This document shows, one piece after another, positions 18,375 to 27,022 of a DNA stretch of 64,000 nucleotides. The stretch lies in NCBI RefSeq assembly GCF_920984735.1, contig NZ_CAKLBU010000014.1, positions 60,425-124,424 of the forward strand. The letters are read 5' to 3'. The translations under genes and the position numbers were made by a program. The notes below the pieces were generated by a model. It saw only the letters and a list, made by a program, of their open reading frames with translations. It searched no databases and was not told the DNA's origin. The DNA comes from Pedobacter sp. Leaf250. GTDB lineage: Bacteria; Bacteroidota; Bacteroidia; Sphingobacteriales; Sphingobacteriaceae. Every line of letters begins with the position of its first letter. The stretch's first letter is position 1.

Positions 18375-19121
18375 TCAATTATCCTTTCTATTAACATTAT
18401 TTTCTAAATATATTTTCAGTCCATTAACATCACAAGGCGAAAAATATGATTTACCCGAATCAGGGTCGGTTGTTTTGCCAGATACTACACCTACAACTTT
18501 TCCATTTTCATCTACTACTGGTGCACCACTTAATCCACCAAATTGTTCTGGGACGATAATTTCGTTCAAAAGAATTCTTTTTCCAAGAGTTTTAAAATAT
18601 TCAAATTCATAAACTCTTTGTTCACCACTTTCCATTTTTCTGGTCCAGCCTACAACAAAAAATTTTTCTCCTTGTATAAGTGGCTTTTCCCTAAATTCAA
18701 GTGGTTTAGCCTTACTATGATTCTCCTTTAAAGAAAAAATGAGCCAATCATCCTCATAAGTTGTTTTCTCAGTAATTGGCTCATTTTTGTTTTCATTCAA
18801 TAGTTTTTCAACTACAACATTTTCTGCTGGTTTTAATAATGGAAACATACTCCATTTTTTTATACCGTTATCGAATGAAACGCCTTTCATCTCATCTGAT
18901 TTTATGAATTTTAATAAATGCTTTGCGGTAATAGCAAATGTATCTTGCTTATATTTCAATAAAAACCCACAACCAAATTTAGGCTGGTCGTATTTTGACT
19001 CAATAAAATCAATTCTATTTAATAAAGTTATTTCTTCAAATTTTTTAGATGAAACTTTCTCCTGACTAAAGCAATTTGCAAAAAGAAAAAGCATTAAAGC
19101 AGTTAGAAAATTCCATTTCAT
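18375..19121 (-). CDS. Secreted trypsin-like serine protease
   Basis: This protein has a signal peptide (MKWNFLTALMLFLFANCFSQ) and a compact chymotrypsin-fold domain. The likely catalytic triad is His68 in ITAKHLL, Asp124 or Asp125 in EDDWLIF and Ser198 in GGLSGAPVV, followed by the strand KVVGVVSG. Length from the chosen start is 248 residues. I chose the ATG at 19121 because the upstream ATG at 19151 would overlap the end of thiL and place ten polar residues before the signal peptide. No PDZ domain is present, so it is not HtrA. It follows thiL by 13 bases and may be co-transcribed. Confidence 0.82.
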   Translation of the reverse strand: MKWNFLTALMLFLFANCFSQEKVSSKKFEEITLLNRIDFIESKYDQPKFGCGFLLKYKQDTFAITAKHLLKFIKSDEMKGVSFDNGIKKWSMFPLLKPAENVVVEKLLNENKNEPITEKTTYEDDWLIFSLKENHSKAKPLEFREKPLIQGEKFFVVGWTRKMESGEQRVYEFEYFKTLGKRILLNEIIVPEQFGGLSGAPVVDENGKVVGVVSGKTTDPDSGKSYFSPCDVNGLKIYLENNVNRKDN

Positions 19122-19134
19122 ATTATTTTCAGTT

Positions 19135-20175
19135 TTACTTATTAAAAGCATTCCATCCCTGTGCCTTCAATTCATGCACATTATTTGATTTTGAAACCAT
19201 TTTACATCCCGAATTTTTATCAGTAACGTGGCCAATAACGGTAATGTCTACATCGTGTTTCAGTTTTTTATAATCTTCCTGACTAATGGTAAATAACAAT
19301 TCGTAGTCTTCGCCACCACTTAAAGCACACACTGTTGGATCAATTCCCAATTCACGGGCAGTTTCATAAGTCATCGGATCCAACGGAATTTTATCTTCAT
19401 AAATGGTTATTCCCTTATCAGACTGTTCAGCCAAATGTAGAATTTCCGATGCTAAACCATCAGAAACATCAATCATCGAGGTAGGTTTAATATCCATGTC
19501 TTCCAAAAGCGCAACGATATCCATACGTGCCTCTGGTTTCAATTGCCTTTCAATAATATAATCCTTACCTTCCAAATCTGGTTGGATTTGTGGGTTTTCA
19601 AGATAGATTAATTTTTCCCGTTCCAGTATTTGTAAACCAACATAAGCACCACCTAAATCGCCAGAAACACAAAGTAAATCATTTTCCTGTGCGCCGTTTC
19701 TATAAGTCACCTTATCTGCATCAGCATATCCAATACTTGTAATGCTAATCACCAATCCTTGTTTGCTTGATGAGGTATCACCTCCGATTAAATCGATGTT
19801 AAATTTATTGCAGGCCAATTCAATTCCCTTATAAATTTCTTCAACGGCTTCTAAAGGAAATTTGCTGGATAAACCTAACGAAACCGTAATCTGGCTGGCT
19901 TTACCGTTCATGGCATAAATATCACTCAAATTAACCTGAACGGCCTTATAACCCAAATACATAAGTGGCACATAAGCCAAATCGAAATGAATTCCTTCCA
20001 AAAGTAAATCGGTAGAAACCAGGATTTGCTTACCTTTTGCATCTAAAACAGCTGCATCATCGCCAACACCTTTTACCGAATAATCATTTCTAATTTTAAA
20101 ATTAGTAGTCAGGTGTTTTATTAAACCAAACTCTCCTAATTCATTTATATCTGTGCGCTCTTTATTTTCAAACAT
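19135..20175 (-). CDS. thiL: Thiamine-monophosphate kinase ThiL
   Basis: ThiL phosphorylates thiamine monophosphate with ATP to thiamine pyrophosphate, the last step of the biosynthetic route. The 346-residue protein shows the PurM/ThiL fold motifs: GVGDDAAVL, VSTDLLLEGIHFD, VNLSDIYAMNGK, IGGDTSSSKQG and IDVSDGLASEILH. An open frame extends to 20265, but those extra 30 codons run into an intergenic repeat at 20233-20304. The ATG at 20175 (MFENKERTDINELGEFGLI) gives the family's normal N-terminus, so I place the start there. Confidence 0.93.
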   Translation of the reverse strand: MFENKERTDINELGEFGLIKHLTTNFKIRNDYSVKGVGDDAAVLDAKGKQILVSTDLLLEGIHFDLAYVPLMYLGYKAVQVNLSDIYAMNGKASQITVSLGLSSKFPLEAVEEIYKGIELACNKFNIDLIGGDTSSSKQGLVISITSIGYADADKVTYRNGAQENDLLCVSGDLGGAYVGLQILEREKLIYLENPQIQPDLEGKDYIIERQLKPEARMDIVALLEDMDIKPTSMIDVSDGLASEILHLAEQSDKGITIYEDKIPLDPMTYETARELGIDPTVCALSGGEDYELLFTISQEDYKKLKHDVDITVIGHVTDKNSGCKMVSKSNNVHELKAQGWNAFNK

Positions 20176-20232
20176 AATTTTTGTCTTTGCAATAAAGGGG
20201 TTCTGCCCCCCGATTTTATTTTTATAAAAACT

Positions 20233-20304
20233 CATCATGCTGTCCCGACTGTTCGGGATCAGCATCTTTTATCATTAAGACCCTGAAATAAATTCAGGTT
20301 AACG
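20233..20304 (-). repeat. Composite palindromic repeat, family C, copy 1 (reverse orientation)
   Basis: Two adjacent hairpins: CTGTCCCGA...TTCGGGATCAG (about 20239-20263) and CCCTGAA...TTCAGG (20281-20298). In reverse complement this matches the element at 62214-62304, with two mismatches over the 31 bases at 20274-20304. It lies between the symporter gene and thiL. Confidence 0.8.
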
Positions 20305-20307
20305 ATT

Positions 20308-21543
20308 TTATTGATTCACTTTATTTACCATCCAATTTTTACCCTCTGTAAATCTGGCAATTAACATCGCAGCAACGTTATCGCCAGTAGCATTAAGCAA
20401 AGTTGCCATAGGATCTACTAAGGTACCAATTATCATTGCTGGGGGTAATGCTTCAGGCGGTAATTGGTAAGCAGAAATCATTAATAACTCTCCTATGTAT
20501 CCTCCATTTGGAATTCCACCTTCCACTATACTCACCAAAACTGTAATTCCTAATGCTAAAATTATGGTATCAACATGTACTAAATCTTTCCCAAAAATAG
20601 CAAATACAACGGCTATCTTAATAATGGAACTAATACTCGAACCATCTTTATGTAAAGTTGAACCCAAGGGTATTGTTACATTGGTAATGTAAGCTGGAAC
20701 ACCCATTTTTAATGTTCCCTCTAAATTTGCAGGTATGGTGGCAATGCTGCTACAGGTTCCAATAGAAGTTAAAGATGGAACAATATTATTTTTCCAAAAC
20801 ACTTTTATTGCCTTAAACCCACCGGCAATAAAAGCATATAATGTAAAAAATACTATAAAATAAAATGCGCCAACACCATAGTATAATCCTAATGCTTTGG
20901 CGTAAGTACCAAATAACTGCGGACCGAAAACACCAACTTGATAAGCAAAATAAGCACCCAAACCAACTGGTCCTAACTTCATAATTAAAATGATGAGTTT
21001 CTTCATCACTTCATTTCCTGAAACTAAAAAATTCTTAAAACCATCTCCTTCTTTTCCAGAATATAAAGTTGAAAAACCCACTAAAACAGAAAAGATAATG
21101 AGCGCCAGCATATTTTTACGACTACCAATTTCATAGAATTCTCCTACGGTTAATAATTGAGTCATTTGCTCTCCAAAAGATTGAATTTTTGCCTCTTCCA
21201 ATGGTATTGGATTATTCCCTAATGCCTGATGAATGGGAAATAGCCAAGTTGCTACGAGCGTTAAAACTGCTGAAATTAAAATAGTTGAGAGGAAAACCAA
21301 TACCATAACAGTTAGTAATTTCCCCAGTTTTTTACTGCGATCTATATTTGCTATTGCTGATGAAACTGCAAAAAATACAAGCGGAATTACAGCTGTAAAC
21401 AACAAGTTTAAAAATATATCGCCTAAAGGTTTTATACTTTCAACACTTTTTCCAAAGATTAAACCAACTATGCTTCCAACAGTAATTCCGGCCAAGAGCC
21501 ATAGTAAGCCGGAGTAATTTTTTAAGATGTTGGTTGTTTTCAT
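20308..21543 (-). CDS. Dicarboxylate/amino acid:cation symporter (DAACS family)
   Basis: This 411-residue inner-membrane transporter of the GltP/DctA type couples uptake of glutamate, aspartate or C4-dicarboxylates to Na+ or H+. Visible family motifs are the serine-rich reentrant loop SLTSIGTCSSIATIPANLEG, the PLGSTLHKDGSS segment, GGIPNGGYIGELL in the second hairpin and LVDPMATLLNATGDNVAAMLIAR in the last helix, where the transported anion and cations bind. About eight membrane helices are present. A link to aspartate supply for the neighbouring nadB/nadA pathway is possible but unproven. It lies 71 bases downstream of nadA, separated by a palindromic repeat. Confidence 0.94.
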   Translation of the reverse strand: MKTTNILKNYSGLLWLLAGITVGSIVGLIFGKSVESIKPLGDIFLNLLFTAVIPLVFFAVSSAIANIDRSKKLGKLLTVMVLVFLSTILISAVLTLVATWLFPIHQALGNNPIPLEEAKIQSFGEQMTQLLTVGEFYEIGSRKNMLALIIFSVLVGFSTLYSGKEGDGFKNFLVSGNEVMKKLIILIMKLGPVGLGAYFAYQVGVFGPQLFGTYAKALGLYYGVGAFYFIVFFTLYAFIAGGFKAIKVFWKNNIVPSLTSIGTCSSIATIPANLEGTLKMGVPAYITNVTIPLGSTLHKDGSSISSIIKIAVVFAIFGKDLVHVDTIILALGITVLVSIVEGGIPNGGYIGELLMISAYQLPPEALPPAMIIGTLVDPMATLLNATGDNVAAMLIARFTEGKNWMVNKVNQ

Positions 21544-21557
21544 TGTTTATTTCATAT

Positions 21558-21610
21558 TGTCAGTCTGAGCTTGTCGAAGACTTTTGCACTTCGACAGGCT
21601 CAGTGTGTCA
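21558..21610. repeat. Imperfect palindrome, family B, copy 1
   Basis: CTGAGCTTGTCGAAG and CTTCGACAGGCTCAG form an imperfect stem with a short loop. The same core forms a perfect hairpin at 24651-24710. It lies between nadA and the symporter gene. Confidence 0.75.
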
Positions 21611-21614
21611 GTTT

Positions 21615-22613
21615 CTACAAACCCAATTCTGCCGAAATATCCAGCATTCTTTGAATAGGTTTCCGTGCCTGTTCTATAATATGTTCAGGAACAGTTACTT
21701 CCGGTAATCCATTTTTTAAACATAAATATAGCTTTTCCAAAGTATTTCTTTTCATGTACGGGCAATCGTTACAGGCGCAACTGTTATTTGGTGGTGCTGG
21801 AATAAAAGTTTTATCAGGACAAGCCTTCTCCATCTGGTGGATAATTCCACTTTCAGTTGCTACAATAAATTCAGTTGCAGGGTTAGAAATCGTGTATTTT
21901 AAAAGTCCTGTGGTAGATCCAATATAATCTGCCATTTTCAAAACTACTTCCTCACATTCAGGGTGTGCAATAAACTTTGCATTTGGATGGCGTTCTTTCA
22001 GTTTTGTAATTTTTTCCTGAGAGAAAATTTCATGAACCATACAAGCTCCGTTCCAAAGCACTAAATCTCTACCTGTTTTTTTTGCAACCCAAGCACCCAA
22101 ATTTCTATCTGGGCCAAAAATTATCTTTTGGTCTTTAGGCAAGCTTTCAACAATTTGTACCGCATTGGTAGAAGTGCAAACAATATCACTTAATGCTTTT
22201 AATTCGGCAGTACAATTCACATAAGTAATGACCAAGTGGTCTGGATATTTCTCTTTAAATTTTTTAAACAAATGCGGCGGACAACTGTCAGCCAAAGAGC
22301 AACCAGCTTTTACATCGGGTAATAAAACCTTTTTCGATGGCGATAAAATCTTCGCTGTTTCAGCCATAAAATGAACTCCGGCGAAAACAATTACATCAGC
22401 ATCAGTTTTTGCAGCCTCTTGAGATAAGCCTAAACTATCACCAATATAATCAGCAATATCCTGAATATCAGGTTCTTGATAATAATGTGCAAGAATTATG
22501 GCATTCTTCTCTTTCTTTAATTTCTCAATTTCAATAAAAAGATCAAGGGTAGGGTCTATGTGTTCCTCTACAAATCCTTTTTTATTAATTTCTTCTAAGA
22601 CATCGATGTTCAT
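21615..22613 (-). CDS. nadA: Quinolinate synthase NadA
   Basis: NadA condenses iminoaspartate (from NadB) with dihydroxyacetone phosphate to quinolinate in NAD synthesis, using an oxygen-sensitive 4Fe-4S cluster. Family segments include [43 protein letters not shown] and the Cys-rich CACNDCPYM near the C-terminus; the cluster Cys are in these last segments. The frame extends to 22667, but a perfect -7 box lies at 22649-22656 inside that extension, so translation must start downstream. The ATG at 22613, preceded by AAGGA-like sequence, gives a 332-residue protein of normal length. It is divergent from nadB. Confidence 0.94.
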   Translation of the reverse strand: MNIDVLEEINKKGFVEEHIDPTLDLFIEIEKLKKEKNAIILAHYYQEPDIQDIADYIGDSLGLSQEAAKTDADVIVFAGVHFMAETAKILSPSKKVLLPDVKAGCSLADSCPPHLFKKFKEKYPDHLVITYVNCTAELKALSDIVCTSTNAVQIVESLPKDQKIIFGPDRNLGAWVAKKTGRDLVLWNGACMVHEIFSQEKITKLKERHPNAKFIAHPECEEVVLKMADYIGSTTGLLKYTISNPATEFIVATESGIIHQMEKACPDKTFIPAPPNNSCACNDCPYMKRNTLEKLYLCLKNGLPEVTVPEHIIEQARKPIQRMLDISAELGL

Positions 22614-22648
22614 TTTTAAATTTTCCTTTTTTGAATTTTGACGTTGGT

Positions 22649-22656
22649 CAAAGATA
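22649..22656 (-). promoter_or_regulatory. -7 element for nadA
   Basis: Minus-strand TATCTTTG matches TAnnTTTG and lies 35 bases before the chosen ATG. The longer possible start at 22667 would be upstream of it. Confidence 0.5.
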
Positions 22657-22667
22657 AAGCTTTCCAC

Positions 22668-23062
22668 GTCTCAATAATTAATAAGTTATTTTAAATAAAT
22701 AAATCTTGTTTGTTTATTAGTGTGTTGGTAACGTTGGTAAGTTTCTAAAAAATGTTCTTCAATGTAAGTTGTTAATCGTTTACTAACATTTAGATTACAT
22801 TTTTGTAATATGATAAGATTGATTTTCAGCACTATCGAAAAACGACTTAAATTTTATCAATGTTGGAATGTTAATTGTTTATAAGTGGATGAAAAGTTAG
22901 TTACTTGTACAAAGGTGCTTAAAAATTGAGTAAAAGATTGTGGCAAATTGTCTTTTTAGAGTAGCTTTAAACATTCAAATTTATTTGTTAGTCTTATTTC
23001 TACATAAAGCTAACAGTTGTTCTATAGTTATCAACAGCGTTGATAATGTAAATGTTTTTTAG
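22668..23062. other. nadA-nadB divergent intergenic region
   Basis: This roughly 400-base AT-rich spacer contains no credible gene. It holds a -7-like TAGCTTTA around 22960 facing nadB and the palindrome at 23028-23046. The length is unusual for this gene-dense window and suggests regulation or a small RNA, but I see no terminator-like hairpin that would mark the end of a small RNA. Confidence 0.4.
23028..23046. promoter_or_regulatory. Palindrome upstream of nadB, candidate operator
   Basis: TTATCAAC (23028-23035), three-base spacer AGC, then GTTGATAA (23039-23046): perfect eight-base inverted arms ending 16 bases before the nadB ATG. It could be an operator for an NAD-responsive repressor or an mRNA hairpin over the ribosome site. 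The regulator is unknown. Confidence 0.35.
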
Positions 23063-24649
23063 ATGAGAAAAGTAGATTTTCTGGTAATTGGTTCAGGTAT
23101 AGCGGGTTTGAGTTTTGCATTAAAGGCCGCCAAGTTTGGTAAGGTTTTAATTGTTACCAAGTCAAATGAAGATGAATCGAACACAAAATACGCGCAAGGC
23201 GGTGTTGCTGTAGTGGTAGATAAAGACGATTCATTTGAGAAACATATTCAAGATACATTAATTGCTGGTGATGGATTATGCGACGAAAAAATTGTGGAAA
23301 TCGTTGTAAAAGAGGGACCTCAGCGAATTCAAGAGATCATTGACTATGGTATAAATTTCGATAAAGACAACTCAGGTTTTTATGATTTAGCTAAAGAAGG
23401 TGGCCATTCTGAACACCGTGTTTTGCATTATAAAGACATCACTGGCTATGAGATTGAGCGTGTACTTTTAAAGGAAATACATGAGAATCCGAACATAGAG
23501 ATATTAACACACTACTTCGCACTCGAGTTAATTACCCAGCATCACCTTGGTGAGTTTGTTGATAAACGTACCGAAGATATTAACTGTTATGGTATATATG
23601 CCTTTAACACAGAGCTTAACGATGTGGAAAAGATTGTGGCAAACGTAACGGTAATGGCTTCTGGAGGTGCCGGACATGTATATTCTGCCACTACTAACCC
23701 CGTAATTGCTACTGGCGATGGTATGGCGATGGTGTATCGTGCAAAAGGAAAAGTGAGGAATATGGAGTTTATACAATTCCATCCAACAGCTTTATACCAT
23801 CCTGGGGAGTATCCATCGTTCTTAATTTCTGAGGCAGTTCGTGGTTTTGGTGGCGTTCTGCGTCGTAAAAATGGTGAAGAATTTATGCTGGAATACGATG
23901 AACGTAAATCATTAGCACCTCGTGATATCGTGGCCAGAGCTGTAGATAATGAAATGAAAAAATCAGGAGATGATTTCGTTTATTTAGATATCACGATGCG
24001 TAAGAAAGCCGATATTTTAAAACACTTTCCTAATATATATGCTAAATGTTTATCTATTGGTATTGATATGACTAAAGATTTTATTCCGGTTACACCAGCA
24101 TCTCATTACATGTGTGGTGGTATTTTGGTCGATGAATATGGCCGTTCATCCATAAAAAATCTTTATGCCTGTGGCGAAGTTTCATCAACTGGTTTACATG
24201 GTGCAAATCGATTGGCTTCCAATTCTTTATTAGAGGCAACAGTTTTTGCGCATCGTATTTATCAAGATGCCATTGAAAAATTTAAGAATAATGTTATTCC
24301 GGATAATATCCCAGAATGGAATTCAAAAGGTGTTACACAGAGCAATGAAGATGTTTTGGTAACTCACAATCTTCGCGAACTACAGAAAGTAATGGGCGAT
24401 TACGTGGGTATTGTCCGTTCTGATTTTAGGCTGGAAAGAGCTCATCGCCGTTTGTTTTTGATATATCAGGAAACAGAAGAATTTTACAAAAAAAATAAGG
24501 TTTCTGTTAAACTATGTGAATTGCGTAATGTAATTCAAACCGCTTATTTGGTTATAAAATCTGCCATGCAAAGAAAAGAAAGTAGGGGATTGCATTTTAC
24601 AACAGATTATCCAAATCATGCTAATGAATTAGTTGATACCGTTTTTTAA
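23063..24649 (+). CDS. nadB: L-aspartate oxidase NadB
   Basis: NadB oxidises L-aspartate to iminoaspartate with FAD, the first step of NAD synthesis, working with NadA next door. The 528-residue flavoprotein shows the FAD-binding LVIGSGIAGLSFAL, the succinate-dehydrogenase-like TKYAQGGVAVV, GGHSEHRVLH with active-site residues, MEFIQFHPTALY, SHYMCGGILVDEYGRSS and CGEVSSTGLHGANRLASNSLLEA. A helical C-terminal domain ends with RGLHFTTDYP. There is no nadC in the window. A perfect hairpin (family B) follows directly after the stop. Confidence 0.96.
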   Translation: MRKVDFLVIGSGIAGLSFALKAAKFGKVLIVTKSNEDESNTKYAQGGVAVVVDKDDSFEKHIQDTLIAGDGLCDEKIVEIVVKEGPQRIQEIIDYGINFDKDNSGFYDLAKEGGHSEHRVLHYKDITGYEIERVLLKEIHENPNIEILTHYFALELITQHHLGEFVDKRTEDINCYGIYAFNTELNDVEKIVANVTVMASGGAGHVYSATTNPVIATGDGMAMVYRAKGKVRNMEFIQFHPTALYHPGEYPSFLISEAVRGFGGVLRRKNGEEFMLEYDERKSLAPRDIVARAVDNEMKKSGDDFVYLDITMRKKADILKHFPNIYAKCLSIGIDMTKDFIPVTPASHYMCGGILVDEYGRSSIKNLYACGEVSSTGLHGANRLASNSLLEATVFAHRIYQDAIEKFKNNVIPDNIPEWNSKGVTQSNEDVLVTHNLRELQKVMGDYVGIVRSDFRLERAHRRLFLIYQETEEFYKKNKVSVKLCELRNVIQTAYLVIKSAMQRKESRGLHFTTDYPNHANELVDTVF

Positions 24650-24650
24650 C

Positions 24651-24710
24651 TTTGTCATGCTGAGCTTGTCGAAGACAATTGAACTGCTTCGACAAGCTCA
24701 GCATGACAAA
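24651..24710. repeat. Perfect palindrome, family B, copy 2
   Basis: Perfect 24-base inverted arms at 24651-24674 and 24687-24710 surround a 12-base loop; the core is CATGCTGAGCTTGTCGAAG. There is no T run, so it is a dispersed repeat rather than a standard terminator, although it could still stop transcription from nadB or protect the mRNA 3' end. Confidence 0.85.
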
Positions 24711-24741
24711 TCTTTAATATAATACATCTTACATTTTAACT

Positions 24742-25257
24742 ATGCCTTTAATACTACCTGTAAAAGATAAATTTCCTGAAATAGGAAAGGATAATTTCAT
24801 AGCTGAAAACGCCACAATTGTAGGCGATGTTACCATAGGCGATAATTGTTCTGTTTGGTTTAATGCAGTGATTAGAGGGGATGTAAATGCCATTACCATC
24901 GGAAATGAATCTAACATTCAGGATGGTGCAGTAATACATGCTACGTACTTAAAAGCATCTACGCATATTGGCAATCGGGTTTCTGTTGGTCACAATGCAA
25001 TTGTTCATGGTTGCACTGTAGAGGATAACGTTTTAATAGGCATGGGTGCAATTGTGATGGATCATGCTGTGGTTGAACAATACTGTATTATTGCTGCTGG
25101 ATCGGTTGTTTTGGAAAATACCATCTGCGAAACTGGTTTTCTTTATGCCGGTACTCCAGCAAAAAAAATAAAGCCCATTACTGATGAGCAAAGGGCTTTA
25201 TTAAATAAGTTGCCAGATAATTATATCATGTATTCTAGCTGGTTTACTAAACCTTAA
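24742..25257 (+). CDS. Gamma-class carbonic anhydrase-like hexapeptide-repeat protein
   Basis: This 171-residue left-handed beta-helix protein is of the YrdA/PaaY type. Hexapeptide repeats run through residues 20-130 (NATIVGDVTIGDNCSVWFN, then similar turns). The metal-ligand positions of gamma carbonic anhydrases are conserved as His in VIHATY and two His in GHNAIVHGC. The family typically binds a metal as a trimer; not every member shows carbonic anhydrase activity. A -7-like TACATTTT at 24730-24737 ends four bases before the ATG. Its stop abuts the stop of the next, convergent gene. Confidence 0.9.
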   Translation: MPLILPVKDKFPEIGKDNFIAENATIVGDVTIGDNCSVWFNAVIRGDVNAITIGNESNIQDGAVIHATYLKASTHIGNRVSVGHNAIVHGCTVEDNVLIGMGAIVMDHAVVEQYCIIAAGSVVLENTICETGFLYAGTPAKKIKPITDEQRALLNKLPDNYIMYSSWFTKP

Positions 25258-26901
25258 TTATTCTTTGGGAGCTGGGGGTATAGCTAAAGGATCTTCCCTT
25301 TCCCAATTTGGCTTCAAATCTAAAAGAGCTTTTAGGTACCATACCTTTTCTGGCTGTAAACCTTCTTTCACATTTCCGGTATCCCAAATGCCGTTTCTAT
25401 TTTCATCATAAATAACCCGGATCATGTATTTCCCAGCGGGATAATTGGCAAAACGTAGTTTGGTATTTCCTTTTATGGGGAATGATTTTACGAGATCCTT
25501 TTTTTCGGTCAAAAATTGTACAATATAGTTTTTGCTCGAGTCGGGAACAGTTACGTTATAAACCAGAGTTGTATAACTATCAGTAGTTTCGAGTTTAAAA
25601 TTTTTATTGATTTCTTTATTTTTGGCATTGAAAATAGCAGTGAATGTACCAGCTCCAAATTTAATGTCGTAAGTTCTTTTTTGTTTCCAAGGATACTTTA
25701 GATAATATTTTAAAAAATCAGTAGTATCCTTAACCAATTCGAAAGTTGTTCTTTTTACGGAGTCCTCTAGCAAAGTAATTTTGGATGCATCAACCGCAGT
25801 TATCGGAAATGGAAAAGTTAACGTATAATTTTGAAAGGGATTTAGTTTACCACCTGTAGCATTATCAGATATTGTAATGTCACGAACATAATTATCCTTC
25901 TTGCCCCTATTAAAATTTAGGGTTTGTAAAAGCTTTCCATCAGCTTGAATGGCAACTTTTACGGAGTCAAAACTTAAGTCTGTTAGCCAAACTTTTGCAG
26001 TGTCATTCGTTTTATTGAAATGAACATATTTGCCTACATCAACTTTTGGTGGATCGGTTACAGTAAGTTTAGGATTCTTAAGTTGCTGATTAAATACAAT
26101 CGTAATTACTCCATCATTGGCCAGTTTTCGATCGACTACTCTAAATTCGGATGCAAGTTCTTTAAAAACTTGTAAATCAATGTTTTCAAGATTTTTATCT
26201 ATGGTTATTGGATCTTTTAGAAAGCCAACCTCATCAGATATTTGTTGATAGATTTTATCCCCGCCGCCACTGCCTTCTTTAAGTGCATATATTTTATATT
26301 GGCCTGCACGAAGATTATTTAATTTATAGTTCCCAGAACTATCTGTTAAGGTATATATCGCTGGTCTTTTTTTACCAAAAAGGGTATCTCTGGCTAAAGG
26401 CAAAATAAATACAGTAACATCTTTTTCAAATTCATCATTTAATGAACCTTTTACCTTACCACTAATGGATAAAGAATCTATTTCATTGCCTGTAGAAAAT
26501 ACATAAGAAAGATTTTTAACTACATTGCTTTCATTAATATCAGCTACAGACTTGCCAAAATTTAATGTGTAGGTGGTATTTTTTTCTAAGGTATCCTGTA
26601 GGTCGATTTCTAATCGTTTTGAGCGAACTTTTAAAATTGGTGCCCGTTCTTGTTCTGGTGAAATACTAAATTCTTTTGATTCATCAACAAGTTTAAAATA
26701 TTCGTCAAACTCAATCGTAATTTTTTTTGCATTAAAATTTCGTGTTTGATTTTTCGGCGTCATACTTAAAATTTTAGGTGGTGTAGTATCTTTTGGTCCA
26801 CCTTGTGGTGTTTGCATACTTGCACAACCTAAAAATAGGAGACATGTAGAAACAAGCATTAAATTTTTAAGGTTAAAATATTGAGCTTTTAAATTTGGCA
26901 T
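25258..26901 (-). CDS. Lipoprotein with N-terminal bacterial Ig-like (Big_5) domain
   Basis: This 547-residue exported lipoprotein has the lipobox LFLGC at about residues 22-26, then a linker with GGPKDTTPP. A Big_5-type Ig-like domain spans roughly residues 40-140 (ILSMTPKNQTRNF, ITIEFDEYF, YTLNFGKSVADIN, LSYVFSTG). A carboxypeptidase-regulatory-like beta domain follows (GNYKLNNLRAGQYKIYAL), and a C-terminal domain ends in YDENRNGIWDTG, which resembles a calcium-binding loop. The likely location is the periplasmic face or cell surface. No catalytic residues are visible and the function is unknown. It lies 121 bases downstream of mnmG. Confidence 0.88.
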   Translation of the reverse strand: MPNLKAQYFNLKNLMLVSTCLLFLGCASMQTPQGGPKDTTPPKILSMTPKNQTRNFNAKKITIEFDEYFKLVDESKEFSISPEQERAPILKVRSKRLEIDLQDTLEKNTTYTLNFGKSVADINESNVVKNLSYVFSTGNEIDSLSISGKVKGSLNDEFEKDVTVFILPLARDTLFGKKRPAIYTLTDSSGNYKLNNLRAGQYKIYALKEGSGGGDKIYQQISDEVGFLKDPITIDKNLENIDLQVFKELASEFRVVDRKLANDGVITIVFNQQLKNPKLTVTDPPKVDVGKYVHFNKTNDTAKVWLTDLSFDSVKVAIQADGKLLQTLNFNRGKKDNYVRDITISDNATGGKLNPFQNYTLTFPFPITAVDASKITLLEDSVKRTTFELVKDTTDFLKYYLKYPWKQKRTYDIKFGAGTFTAIFNAKNKEINKNFKLETTDSYTTLVYNVTVPDSSKNYIVQFLTEKKDLVKSFPIKGNTKLRFANYPAGKYMIRVIYDENRNGIWDTGNVKEGLQPEKVWYLKALLDLKPNWEREDPLAIPPAPKE

Positions 26902-27022
26902 ATTTTAGACGTTCTGACGAATTTTAGATGTTTTTGGAAACTTAATATTAAAAAATATTTTTTTTAGCTTAAATCGTTTAATTTTATGTTGCTTATTTTA
27001 TATTTAAAATATTGATTATCAG

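Noticed and set aside
24651..24710. nadB terminator
   Set aside because: The hairpin is perfect but lacks a T run and belongs to a dispersed repeat family also found at 21558.
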